Positions 1 to 7,733 of a DNA stretch of 27,048 nucleotides are shown here, piece after piece. The translations under genes and the position numbers were made by a program. Origin of the DNA: Rhodospirillaceae bacterium. GTDB lineage: Bacteria > Pseudomonadota > Alphaproteobacteria > UBA11136. Below the pieces are notes generated by a model. The model was given only the letters and a program-made list of their open reading frames with translations, was not told the DNA's origin and did not search any database. Position 1 is the first letter of the stretch, and every line of letters starts with the position of its first letter. The stretch covers positions 1 through 27,048 of the forward strand of contig JABJES010000084.1 of assembly GCA_018663165.1 (NCBI GenBank), given 5' to 3'.

Positions 1-451
1 AGGCGTCGATGACGATGTCCTGGCTGGCCGAACAGAAGGCGAGAATAAAAGCGCAAAGAGCGGTCAGCCCAGGGTCTTGCGCCGGATCACTCAAACCCAG
101 CAGAACAATCGCCGCCATCAGCAAAGCTTGAGTCACCACCACCCAGCTTCGCCGTCGGCCAAGCAGATTTGACAAGACCGGGATCGGCACCCGGTCGATC
201 ACCGGCGCCCAGACAAATTTCAGGGTATAAGGCAGGCCGACCAGGGCAAAAAGCCCGATCGTCGTTTTGTCGACACCAATGGTCGCCAGCCAATAAGAAA
301 GGGTGGAAAGCGTCAGCAGCAGCGGCAGGCCGCTGGAAAAACCGAGAAAGAGAATGACGAGGATACGGCGGTCGGCGTAAAGGGCAAGCGCATTGCGCCA
401 GCTCTTGCGCGGCTCAGCCTCTATTGCCTCTGCGTTGCCTCTCTCGACCAT
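1..451 (-). CDS. ampG: AmpG-like muropeptide MFS permease (3' end outside window)
   Basis: This is the first ~150 codons of an inner-membrane permease; the gene runs off the left edge. Reading the minus strand from the ATG at 451 gives a soluble lead of about 25 residues and then hydrophobic segments containing FLGFSSGLPLLLT, GLFALVGLPYTLKFVWAP and SASQDIVIDA. These are characteristic of AmpG, a major facilitator that imports GlcNAc-anhydro-muropeptides for peptidoglycan recycling. A purine-rich GGGGGTGA directly precedes the ATG. The gene lies 57 nt downstream of typA on the same strand and could be co-transcribed with it. The alternative is another AmpG-like MFS protein without proven muropeptide specificity; the family call is firm, the substrate is inferred. 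Confidence 0.85.
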   Translation of the reverse strand, partial: MVERGNAEAIEAEPRKSWRNALALYADRRILVILFLGFSSGLPLLLTLSTLSYWLATIGVDKTTIGLFALVGLPYTLKFVWAPVIDRVPIPVLSNLLGRRRSWVVVTQALLMAAIVLLGLSDPAQDPGLTALCAFILAFCSASQDIVIDA

Positions 452-508
452 TCACCCCCCGAGTCTTTAAGCGCGCACCTCTGCCTCTAAGTGCATAGCC
501 TTGGCACT

Positions 509-2329
509 TTAACTCGCTTCTTTAAGGCGCTGGTCTTTTTTCCGATCATTGGGGTCAAGCAGGCGCTTACGCAGGCGAATATTCTTCGGCGTCACCTCAA
601 CCAGCTCATCGTCGTTGATGTAGGTCAGGGCTTCTTCCAGGCTCATCTTTCGCGGTGTCGTCAGCTTCACCGCCTCGTCAGTGCCCGAAGCGCGGATGTT
701 GGTGAGCTGTTTTCCTTTCAACGGATTAACGTCGAGATCGTTGCCGCGGGAATGTTCGCCCAGAATCATCCCCTTATAGACCTTTGTCCCGGCATCGATG
801 AAAAGAAAGCCGCGATTTTCCAGGTTCCACAAGGCATAGGCAATCGCGTCGCCGTCAGACAACGAGACCAGCACCCCGTGACGTCGGCTCTCCACCGGGC
901 CGCGATGGGGGCCGTAGCTGTGAAAAATGCGATGCATGATACCAGTGCCGCGAGTGTCGGTGAGAAACTCACCGTGATAACCGATCAGCCCGCGTGCAGG
1001 GGCGAGAAAGGTAATCCGCGTCTTGCCGGCACCCGATGGCCGCATGTCGGTCATCTCGCCTTTGCGCTGGGCCATCTTTTCAACCACGGTGCCGGAAAAC
1101 TCGTCATCGACGTCGATCTGCACTTCTTCGATCGGTTCCAGGCGGGCGCCCTTTTCATCGGTTCTCATAATCACCCGGGGGCGACTAATGGAAAGCTCGA
1201 ATCCTTCCCGGCGCAGGGTTTCAATCAGGACGCCGAGCTGAAGCTCACCCCGGCCACTGACCTCAAAGCCGAGACCGTCACTGGTTTCGGCAACCCGCAG
1301 GGCGACATTGCCCTCGGCCTCGCGATAAAGACGGTCGCGGATAACCCGGCTCGTTACCTTGCTGCCCTCGCGTCCGGCCAGGGGCGAATTATTGGGTGAG
1401 AACAACATTGAGAGCGTCGGCGGATCGACGGGATCGGCCTGAATCGGAATTTCAACCGAGAGGTCGCACAGGGTGTCGGCGACCGTCGCCTTGGTAAGCC
1501 CGGCCAGAGCCACGATGTCACCGGCCTCGGCCTCATCGACCGGAACCCGGTCCAGCCCACGAAAGGCCAGCAGCTTGGAAACCCGGCCCTGCTCAACGAG
1601 CGTGCCCTCACGGTTAAGCACCTTGATGCTCATATTCGCGCGCACGGTTCCACCCTCAACCCGCCCGGTAAGGATGCGTCCGAGATAGGGGTCAGCCTCC
1701 AGAGTTGTGGCGAGCATTGAAAAAGGCGCATCCTTTATAACCGGTGGCGGCGGCACATGGCCCAGCACACATTCAAACAACGGGGCAAGATCTGTCCGCT
1801 CGCCTTCCAGCTCGGTTGCTGCCCAACCATCGCGTCCCGATGCAAACAAGGTTGGGAAATCGAGCTGTTTGTCGCTGGCACCGAGTGCCACGAAAAGATC
1901 GAACACCTCGTCATGAACTTCATGGGGTCGCGCATCGGAACGATCCACCTTGTTGACGACAACGATCGGCTCGAGCCCCAGGGCAAGCGCCTTGGTAAGC
2001 ACGAACTTGGTTTGTGGCAACGCGCCTTCGGCAGCATCCACCAACAGTACAACGCCATCGACCATACGCAGGATACGTTCAACCTCGCCGCCAAAATCGG
2101 CATGGCCAGGGGTATCGACGATATTGATCCGCGACCCCTTCCATTCCACAGACGTACACTTGGCAAGAATGGTAATCCCACGCTCGCGCTCCAGATCATT
2201 GCTGTCCATGGCCCGTTCTTCGACAACCTGGTTGTCGCGGAAGGCACCACTCTGCTTGAGCAAATTATCAACCAGCGTTGTCTTGCCATGATCAACATGA
2301 GCAATAATGGCGATGTTTCTTAATTCCAT
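509..2329 (-). CDS. typA: Ribosome-associated translational GTPase TypA/BipA
   Basis: This is a full-length (606 aa) translational GTPase of the EF-G-like TypA/BipA family, which acts on the ribosome in stress or low-temperature adaptation and 50S assembly. The G motifs are intact: AHVDHGKT (residues 10-17), effector RGIT (50-53), DTPGH (72-76) and NKVD (126-129). Domains II, III and V and the C-terminal BipA domain follow, including ARGLIGYHGEFLTDTRG and the basic tail ending in LKEAS. AAGGAT lies 9 nt before the ATG and overlaps the stop codon of the upstream adenosine kinase gene, so the two are very probably co-transcribed and translationally linked. Nothing is missing. Long open frames on the opposite strand are shadows. 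Confidence 0.97.
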   Translation of the reverse strand: MELRNIAIIAHVDHGKTTLVDNLLKQSGAFRDNQVVEERAMDSNDLERERGITILAKCTSVEWKGSRINIVDTPGHADFGGEVERILRMVDGVVLLVDAAEGALPQTKFVLTKALALGLEPIVVVNKVDRSDARPHEVHDEVFDLFVALGASDKQLDFPTLFASGRDGWAATELEGERTDLAPLFECVLGHVPPPPVIKDAPFSMLATTLEADPYLGRILTGRVEGGTVRANMSIKVLNREGTLVEQGRVSKLLAFRGLDRVPVDEAEAGDIVALAGLTKATVADTLCDLSVEIPIQADPVDPPTLSMLFSPNNSPLAGREGSKVTSRVIRDRLYREAEGNVALRVAETSDGLGFEVSGRGELQLGVLIETLRREGFELSISRPRVIMRTDEKGARLEPIEEVQIDVDDEFSGTVVEKMAQRKGEMTDMRPSGAGKTRITFLAPARGLIGYHGEFLTDTRGTGIMHRIFHSYGPHRGPVESRRHGVLVSLSDGDAIAYALWNLENRGFLFIDAGTKVYKGMILGEHSRGNDLDVNPLKGKQLTNIRASGTDEAVKLTTPRKMSLEEALTYINDDELVEVTPKNIRLRKRLLDPNDRKKDQRLKEAS

Positions 2330-2341
2330 AATTTTGTATCC

Positions 2342-3334
2342 TTAGTCGAGTTCTGACGCGATCATATCGGCCAACCGGACCTCCGGTCGGGCGCCGAAAT
2401 GGCTGACAATCTCACCAGCGCCAATGCTGCCGATGCGTCCGCAGGTATGCAGACCGAGCCCCTGGGTCAAACCAAAAAGAAACCCGGCGGCATAAAGATC
2501 ACCAGCACCGGTCGTGTCGACCACATCCAACACCGGAGCGGCGTCAATGATGTAAGTATCGTTGCCGGAAACAATTACCGAACCGTGCTCACTCCGGGTA
2601 AGCGCAAGAATTTCGCAAAGGTCGCGAGAGATTTGCAGCGCGTCATCGAAATTATTGGCCTCAATAAGTGAGGTGATTTCTATCTCGTTGGCAAAAAGAA
2701 TATCGACGCTATCGCGGATGAATTCAAAAAAATCGGCGCGATAGGCATCGACAAGAAAAGCATCCGACAAGGTAAAGGCAACCTTGCGGCCTGCTGCCTT
2801 GGCAATTTCAGCCGCCTTGCGAAGCGCCATACGCCCACTATCGGATGTCCAGAGATAACCCTCCAGATAGGTGATCTGGGCATCCCTAATCGCTGCCTCG
2901 TCGAGATCGTCGGGGCCGAGTGCGACGCTGGCACCGAGGAATGTCTGCATGGTGCGTTGAGCGTCGGGCGTGACAAAGATCAGACAGCGTGCCGTCGATG
3001 CGCCATCAGTTGCCCGCGCCGTCGTATAGCGCACGCCAACCGAGGTGATGTCGTGGCTAAAAATTTCGCCGAGCTGATCGTTTTTAACCTTACCGATAAA
3101 AGCACCATTGCCGCCGAGCGAGGCAATCCCGGCCATGGTGTTGGCCGCCGACCCGCCGGAAATCTCTACCGCCGACCCCATGCCGCTATAAAGCTTTTCC
3201 GAGGCTCTCTCATCAACCAGCGTCATCGCCCCCTTGGCGAGATCATGGCGGACGAGAAAACTGTCCTCTGCCTGAGCAAGCACATCAACCACGGCATTAC
3301 CAATGCCGACGACGTCCAGTGTCGTTTCACTCAT
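2342..3334 (-). CDS. Adenosine kinase, PfkB family
   Basis: A 330-aa PfkB-family sugar/nucleoside kinase, best matched to the adenosine kinases common in Alphaproteobacteria, which phosphorylate adenosine to AMP with ATP in purine salvage. The start reads DVVGIGNAVVDVLAQ, followed by the GGSAANTMAGIASLGG substrate/signature stretch. The C-terminal PfkB signature DTTGAGD lies at residues 273-279, with Asp279 as the expected catalytic base and the anion hole beside it. AAGGA precedes the ATG by 9 nt. It is the first gene of a minus-strand unit with typA 12 nt downstream. Substrate choice within PfkB kinases cannot be proven from sequence (ribokinase-like alternatives exist), but length and N terminus favour adenosine. 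Confidence 0.88.
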   Translation of the reverse strand: MSETTLDVVGIGNAVVDVLAQAEDSFLVRHDLAKGAMTLVDERASEKLYSGMGSAVEISGGSAANTMAGIASLGGNGAFIGKVKNDQLGEIFSHDITSVGVRYTTARATDGASTARCLIFVTPDAQRTMQTFLGASVALGPDDLDEAAIRDAQITYLEGYLWTSDSGRMALRKAAEIAKAAGRKVAFTLSDAFLVDAYRADFFEFIRDSVDILFANEIEITSLIEANNFDDALQISRDLCEILALTRSEHGSVIVSGNDTYIIDAAPVLDVVDTTGAGDLYAAGFLFGLTQGLGLHTCGRIGSIGAGEIVSHFGARPEVRLADMIASELD

Positions 3335-3567
3335 TAATCACAATCCTTAAAATATATCCAAGCCTCGGAGATCGGCGTAATGGCCGGGGTTCCGTTTTAG
3401 CTTTCTTGATGTTGCGGCGCAGTATAGCGGCGAAAAACCTAAGAACAAGCTCTCTCGCACCGAGTGGCCCCGAACATTCGTCTGGAAAGGCCTCTTGAAC
3501 CCTCGGCCCAAGCGGGTTATGGACAAATGATCGGGCTCTCGCCCCCCATAATTGAAATGGTCTCTTC
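3335..3567. other. Divergent intergenic region, adenosine kinase / EI24 gene
   Basis: This 233-nt spacer separates two divergently transcribed genes and must carry both promoters. A TATATT-like element lies about 20 nt upstream of the adenosine kinase ATG on the minus strand, but I found no convincing -35 partner. The minus-strand open frame crossing this region runs antisense into the EI24 gene and has no coding character. Confidence 0.4.
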
Positions 3568-4245
3568 ATGCTTACCGCGCTTCTTAAATCCTTGGCCCAA
3601 CTCAATGATCCGGCCATACGCAAGGTTTTGGGCAAGACCATTGCCCTGGCGTTAGTACTGTTTGTGGTGCTTTTTATCGCTATTGGCTTTCTGCTCGGAG
3701 AAACCCAGTTTTTCGCCATCGGTTGGCTGGAAACAACGACCCAAATCCTCGGAGGATTGGCCACCCTGGTCATTTCCTGGCTGCTTTTCCCCGCAATTGC
3801 CGTCCTGATCCTTGGTTTCTACCTGGAAGACGTCGCCGTCGCGGTTGAAAACCGCCATTATCCAGATCTTGGTGCCCCCCGCGTTCAGCCTTTGCGGGAA
3901 GCAATGATGATCGCCGTCAAGTTCGGTCTGATCGCCGCCGCACTCAATATTTTGATCCTGCCTCTTTATCTGATCCCGGTGGTCAATGTCCTGGCCTATT
4001 ACGGGCTCAACGGCTATCTCCTGGGGCGGGAATATTTTGAACTGGTGGCCTTGCGCCGACTGGAGGAAAAACCGGCCAATGATCTGCGCCGGACTTTTTC
4101 CGGGCGCGTCGTTTTGTCGGGGGTCGTTATCGCCTTTCTCTCGACTTTGCCGGTCATTAACCTGGTGGCGCCTGTCATCGGCACCTTGATGATGGTCCAT
4201 ATCGTCGAGGGATTACGGCAAAAGCTGGCCTCGGCCGGAAAATGA
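3568..4245 (+). CDS. EI24/CysZ-like integral membrane protein
   Basis: A 225-aa inner-membrane protein of the EI24 domain family, which includes the sulfate permease CysZ. Hydrophobic segments lie at about residues 24-44, 55-82, 115-145 and 180-210. The conserved NGYLLGREYFELVALRR motif follows the third segment and is typical of the alphaproteobacterial EI24 group. The role is inferred: it could be a CysZ-type sulfate channel, but no cysteine-biosynthesis genes are nearby. The start is the ATG at 3568, with only a weak ribosome-binding site. Its stop codon overlaps the start of the next gene by 4 nt (ATGA), so the membrane protein and the downstream lipoprotein are translationally coupled and may work together. 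Confidence 0.85.
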   Translation: MLTALLKSLAQLNDPAIRKVLGKTIALALVLFVVLFIAIGFLLGETQFFAIGWLETTTQILGGLATLVISWLLFPAIAVLILGFYLEDVAVAVENRHYPDLGAPRVQPLREAMMIAVKFGLIAAALNILILPLYLIPVVNVLAYYGLNGYLLGREYFELVALRRLEEKPANDLRRTFSGRVVLSGVVIAFLSTLPVINLVAPVIGTLMMVHIVEGLRQKLASAGK

Positions 4246-4781
4246 CGTCCTTCCTACCGCGCCGCCAACACGGCACCATTTACGCCCTGCTGCTCGGTCT
4301 GCTGCTCATCTCGGCCTGTGCCAAAGAGCCGCCGCCGACAGGTGCCCTGGCGGACATCCCTGACCCCTTGCCAAAGGCCCCCGCCGAAAGCGAAACAGAG
4401 CCAACCCTCGACCCCTCGCTCCTTGCCCTGAACGACTGGCGCATGGTGGCCCTTTTGCAAGCCGGGCCTGAGGGGCTGGTGGGGCTGGTTGGTGAGGACT
4501 TAACCGGCCTGCTTGGAAAACCGGGGCTTATCCGCCGCGATGCCCCGGCAGAAGTCTGGACCTATCAAGGCCCGATCTGTCATCTCGACCTTTACCTCTA
4601 CAGCGATGAGGAATGGCATAAAAGCCTGCGCGCCAAGCGCCAACGCCTCAAGGGCGGGGTGCTGGAACCAAACCATCGGGTTGTTTATTACGCAATCAGA
4701 TCGAAATCAGATGGAGCGGCGATTAGCGGTCAGGCCTGCCTTTCCAGCCTGATCGACAGCCGCATTCCAGCCGGGGCCTAG
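4242..4781 (+). CDS. Putative lipoprotein, alphaproteobacterial, unknown function
   Basis: A 179-aa predicted lipoprotein. The N terminus is basic (RRQH), then hydrophobic (YALLLGLLLIS), ending in a lipobox ISAC with Cys26 as the lipidated residue. A proline-rich linker follows, then a small domain at about residues 65-175. That domain contains a GLVGEDLTGLLGKPGLIRRD stretch, a W-T-Y-x-G-x-x-C-x-L-D-L-Y-L segment and a late Cys that could pair with the first. The pattern of 'choose a path by LxGKPxxxRxD then WxYxxxxCxLDLxL' recurs in small alphaproteobacterial lipoproteins of unknown function and loosely resembles SmpA/OmlA-type folds. Translation is coupled to the upstream EI24 protein by a 4-nt overlap. 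No enzymatic motif is visible. Confidence 0.75.
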   Translation: MTSFLPRRQHGTIYALLLGLLLISACAKEPPPTGALADIPDPLPKAPAESETEPTLDPSLLALNDWRMVALLQAGPEGLVGLVGEDLTGLLGKPGLIRRDAPAEVWTYQGPICHLDLYLYSDEEWHKSLRAKRQRLKGGVLEPNHRVVYYAIRSKSDGAAISGQACLSSLIDSRIPAGA

Positions 4782-4798
4782 GACACAGCTAAACCAAG

Positions 4799-5434
4799 CT
4801 AGGCTGGCGTCTTTTCCTTATAGGCGCAGAGATCGCGGATCGGACAGATACCGCATTCGGGCTTACGGGCCTTACAGACATAGCGCCCGTGGAGGATCAG
4901 CCAGTGATGGGCGTGCCTGAGCGCCCATTCAGGCACCGCCTTTTCGAGCTTTTTTTCCACCATTAGCGGCGTTTTTCCCGGTGCCAGCCCGGTTCTGTTG
5001 CCAACCCGGAACAAATGTGTATCAACGGCGATGGTGGGCTGGCCAAAGGCAATATTGAGGACCACATTGGCGGTCTTGCGGCCGACACCGGGCAGACGCT
5101 CCAGTTCTTCGCGGGTTTGGGGCACACCGCCGCCATAGGAATCGACCAGGATCTCTGACAAGGCGACGACGTTTTTAGCCTTGGTATTAAAAAGCCCGAT
5201 GGTCTTGATAAAGTCCCGCACCTTCGCCTCGCCGAGATCGGCCATTTTTTGCGGTGTATCGGCGGCGGCAAAAAGCCCCGGCGTCGCCTTATTGACTCCC
5301 TTATCAGTGGCCTGGGCCGAGAGCACCACGGCCACCAGCAGAGTATAGGGGCTGGTATGAAAGAGCTCCCCTTTCGGTTCGGGTTCTTGCGCCTCAAAGC
5401 GGCGGAAAATTTCTTCAACATCCTGTTTTTTCAT
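4799..5434 (-). CDS. nth: Endonuclease III (DNA glycosylase/AP lyase)
   Basis: A complete 211-aa endonuclease III, a bifunctional base-excision-repair glycosylase/AP lyase for oxidised pyrimidines. The helix-hairpin-helix LPGVGRKTANVV contains catalytic Lys120, and VDTH contains catalytic Asp138; both sit at the same numbers as in E. coli Nth. The C-terminal 4Fe-4S motif C-x6-C-x2-C-x5-C is intact (Cys187, 194, 197, 203). The ATG at 5434 is preceded by AAGGAAGGG. The gene is convergent with the lipoprotein gene ending at 4781 and divergent from the DUF2244 gene. Nothing is unusual in it. Confidence 0.96.
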   Translation of the reverse strand: MKKQDVEEIFRRFEAQEPEPKGELFHTSPYTLLVAVVLSAQATDKGVNKATPGLFAAADTPQKMADLGEAKVRDFIKTIGLFNTKAKNVVALSEILVDSYGGGVPQTREELERLPGVGRKTANVVLNIAFGQPTIAVDTHLFRVGNRTGLAPGKTPLMVEKKLEKAVPEWALRHAHHWLILHGRYVCKARKPECGICPIRDLCAYKEKTPA

Positions 5435-5540
5435 GGGCCACCCTTCCTTTCCCTCAACTCTACCCAGAGCCAGAATTCAGGCAAGAGCGGCGACGAAAGC
5501 GTTTTGCCTTCCGGCCCCTTTTGGGTTTAGCCTTAAGACC

Positions 5541-6077
5541 ATGACCAATACCCACCCTTCAATTCCTGCCTCGGCCACCCTTTCAGATCACGCCTCTCCT
5601 AAAGCCGGAGTAGAAAGCAGCGCGGTTCTTTTCAATGCCGTGCTTTCTCCCCATCGCAGCCTGAGCAAGACCGGCTTTCTCATTCTTATAGCCTCTATCG
5701 GCACCGTCAACTTTGTCATCGGGATGATGTTCATGCTCAATGGAGCATGGCCGGTCCTCGGCTTTTGCGGCCTCGACGTGCTGCTGGTCTATGTTGCTTT
5801 TCGCCTCAATTATCGCGACGCTCGAGCCTTTGAGACCCTGTGCCTGACCCGCCATCTTCTCACTTTGGAAAAGGTTTCTCCCTCGGGCCATCGGCAGAAT
5901 TGGCGCTTTCAGCCCTATTGGATCAAGGTTGTTGTGGATAACACCCCGCGTCCCGGTGCCGGGCTGGCGCTTGCCTCCCACGGGCGTCACATCGACTTTG
6001 CGGCTTTTCTCACCGACGACGAGCGCCTCAGCCTTGCCGAGGCGCTCGCTCTCGTCCTGGAAAAAACGCGGGGCTAA
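5541..6077 (+). CDS. DUF2244 integral membrane protein
   Basis: A 178-aa protein of the DUF2244 family, small bacterial membrane proteins of unknown function common in Alphaproteobacteria. After a Ser/Thr/Ala-rich lead of about 35 residues, LSPHRSLSKTGF opens the domain. Two transmembrane segments follow as a hairpin at about residues 55-75 and 80-98, then the FRLNYRDARAFETL motif and a soluble C-terminal part. An in-frame GTG/ATG-type start further upstream at 5433 would add low-complexity sequence lying on top of the nth start, so I prefer the ATG at 5541; its ribosome-binding site is weak. The stop codon overlaps the stop region of the convergent lipoprotein gene by 4 nt. No function is assigned. 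Confidence 0.82.
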   Translation: MTNTHPSIPASATLSDHASPKAGVESSAVLFNAVLSPHRSLSKTGFLILIASIGTVNFVIGMMFMLNGAWPVLGFCGLDVLLVYVAFRLNYRDARAFETLCLTRHLLTLEKVSPSGHRQNWRFQPYWIKVVVDNTPRPGAGLALASHGRHIDFAAFLTDDERLSLAEALALVLEKTRG

Positions 6078-6679
6078 TTCGCCGCCGGAGCCGGAGCTGG
6101 AGCCGGTGCCGGGGCTGCCTCTTCAGACGGAACCTCGGTGCCCATTTTAGGTCTATTGGCGCGCCGCGCTTCGGCCTCAGCGATGGGCGTGCCCTTCAAC
6201 GCCTCAAGATCTTCGGTAAAGAGCAGAAAATTTTCCCGCGCGCTGTCCCACATCGCCGCCGCGATAACCATTGAATCCTTGCTATAGGCAGTTTCCATGA
6301 TGATCTGACGACATTGAAGCAGATAGGCGACCGACAGGGTGAGGTTGCGATGCACGCCCTGAATAGCGGGATTATCGGGAAGCTCCATGGCGTCGAGCCC
6401 TTCCACCGTGCCAATTTTTTTGACCTCTTCCTCAAGCCGTTCCTCGGTGAGGATGAAGGATTCCGTATCGATGAAGTCCTTGTTTTCATAGTATTTGTCG
6501 ATCAACTGTCCCTGGACGATAAGCGAGCGGGCCAGGGCCACCTGGAGGGGCTCTACCTCCGTGACATAGGCCGCAACCTCTTCTTCCGGGCTCGGGCTGC
6601 AAGCTGCTGGCAGCAGGGCGAGGGCAAGAACAGCGAGGAAAGAGAGAATAGTCCGAGGTGGGCGTTTAATCGAAATCAT
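6074..6679 (-). CDS. Putative lipoprotein with Pro-Ala tail
   Basis: A 201-aa predicted lipoprotein of unknown function. The start chosen is the ATG at 6679, which puts a basic n-region (KRPPR) before a hydrophobic stretch and a lipobox-like LPAAC with Cys27; an ATG 17 codons upstream only adds residues before the signal peptide. GAAGGACG lies upstream at acceptable spacing. The mature part is mostly charged and helical, with the acidic run RLEEEVKK and no catalytic motif. The last ~15 residues are an alternating Pro-Ala tract encoded by a short GCCGGA-type nucleotide repeat near 6080-6115, typical of a flexible wall- or periplasm-spanning tail. It overlaps the convergent DUF2244 gene by 4 nt. 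The next gene on the strand (dapB) has its own apparent terminator. Confidence 0.72.
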   Translation of the reverse strand: MISIKRPPRTILSFLAVLALALLPAACSPSPEEEVAAYVTEVEPLQVALARSLIVQGQLIDKYYENKDFIDTESFILTEERLEEEVKKIGTVEGLDAMELPDNPAIQGVHRNLTLSVAYLLQCRQIIMETAYSKDSMVIAAAMWDSARENFLLFTEDLEALKGTPIAEAEARRANRPKMGTEVPSEEAAPAPAPAPAPAAN

Positions 6680-6731
6680 ATAAAACACGTCCTTCTCTGT
6701 CGAAAAAACCTTAAGAATTTCCCAAGGCACT

Positions 6732-6756
6732 AAAAATGGCCCTCAAGATAGTGAGG
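6732..6756 (-). terminator. Probable rho-independent terminator of dapB
   Basis: On the minus strand, CCTCA-CTATCT-TGAGG forms a perfect 5-bp stem with a 6-nt loop. It is followed after GCCA by five T residues. It lies about 50 nt beyond the dapB stop codon and before the lipoprotein start, where a terminator would be expected. The stem is short, so confidence is moderate. Confidence 0.45.
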
Positions 6757-6806
6757 ATAGGCGGGTTTGGGCAAGTCTCTTTATCGTTACCGGCCCAGGG
6801 TCGCCT

Positions 6807-7619
6807 TTAACGATCAATACCGAGCACATCGGCCATGCCATAGAGTCCGGGCGGATTCTTGCTCGCCCACAAAGCAGCTTTAACCGCGCCCTTGGCATAA
6901 ATTGCCCGATCATTGGCTTTATGAGTCAACTCCACCCGCTCACCGGGACCGGCGAAAACCACCGTATGATCACCGACCACATCGCCGCCGCGCAGGGTCG
7001 CAAACCCAATATCTCCGGCAACCCGTGGGCCGATCAGCCCATCGCGGCTTTTCACCGCCACATCATCAAGATTGACCCCGCGCCCAGCTGCGGCCGCCCG
7101 GCCAAGGGCCAGAGACGTGCCCGAGGGCGCATCAACCTTGTGGGCGTGATGCATCTCGACAATCTCGATATCGTATTCGGTACCCAGGGTAGCAGCGACC
7201 CGGCGCGCAAGGTCAAACAACAGATTGACCCCAAGACTCATATTAGGTGCCCAGATGATCGGCACGGATTTAGCCGCCGCGTGGAGGGCTGCTTCTTCCG
7301 CCTCACTCAGACCGGTGGTGCCGATGACATGGGCGGTGCCGTTCTCGGCCGCCAGAGCGGCGTGGCGCGCAGTCGCGCTTGGCGCGGTGAAATCAATGAC
7401 CGCATCAGAGGCGGAAAAAAGCGCGCTGGCATCCTCATTGAGTGTCACACCGAGCGCATCAAGTCCGGCGATTACGCCAGCATCATCACCCAGAGCCGCG
7501 TGACCGGGCCCCTCGCTGGCAGCGGAAAGAATGCAGCCTGGGGTCTGGGCAATTTCACGCACCAGCATTCTGCCCATGCGGCCAGACGCCCCGGCGATTC
7601 CGATTTTCAGATCGCTCAC
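6807..7619 (-). CDS. dapB: 4-hydroxy-tetrahydrodipicolinate reductase
   Basis: A 270-aa DapB, which uses NAD(P)H to reduce 4-hydroxy-tetrahydrodipicolinate in lysine and meso-diaminopimelate synthesis. The nucleotide-binding loop GASGRMG is at residues 10-16, and the catalytic/substrate motif EMHHAHKVDAPSGT includes His157-His158 and Lys161. The C-terminal domain ends GLYGMADVLGI, as usual. I chose the GTG at 7619 because a GGAG box lies 8 nt upstream and the resulting length matches the family; the ATG 15 codons further out has no such support and adds non-conserved residues. It follows dnaJ on the same strand after a 114-nt gap, a frequent alphaproteobacterial arrangement. Confidence 0.95.
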   Translation of the reverse strand: MSDLKIGIAGASGRMGRMLVREIAQTPGCILSAASEGPGHAALGDDAGVIAGLDALGVTLNEDASALFSASDAVIDFTAPSATARHAALAAENGTAHVIGTTGLSEAEEAALHAAAKSVPIIWAPNMSLGVNLLFDLARRVAATLGTEYDIEIVEMHHAHKVDAPSGTSLALGRAAAAGRGVNLDDVAVKSRDGLIGPRVAGDIGFATLRGGDVVGDHTVVFAGPGERVELTHKANDRAIYAKGAVKAALWASKNPPGLYGMADVLGIDR

Positions 7620-7733
7620 GTTTCTCACTCCTGATGAATAATCAAGTAGCGCAGTGTAGAGCAAACGGGGAAACGGGAAAACAGGGAAGCGCGCGGCCAG
7701 GGCAGATTAATTATAGGGAGCGCTACGGCGCAA

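Noticed and set aside
87..293. 68-codon minus-strand frame at the left edge
   Set aside because: It is another frame of the partial AmpG-like gene, which explains the region better.
491..1399. 302-codon plus-strand open frame
   Set aside because: It lies entirely antisense to typA, which has intact conserved motifs; the frame shows no recognisable domain and arises from GC-rich codon bias.
3327..3773. 148-codon minus-strand frame over the adenosine kinase / EI24 spacer
   Set aside because: Its 5' part is antisense to the EI24 gene and the rest is spacer; there is no ribosome-binding site or domain.
6921..7634. 237-codon plus-strand open frame
   Set aside because: It is antisense to dapB with no family features and is a shadow of that gene.
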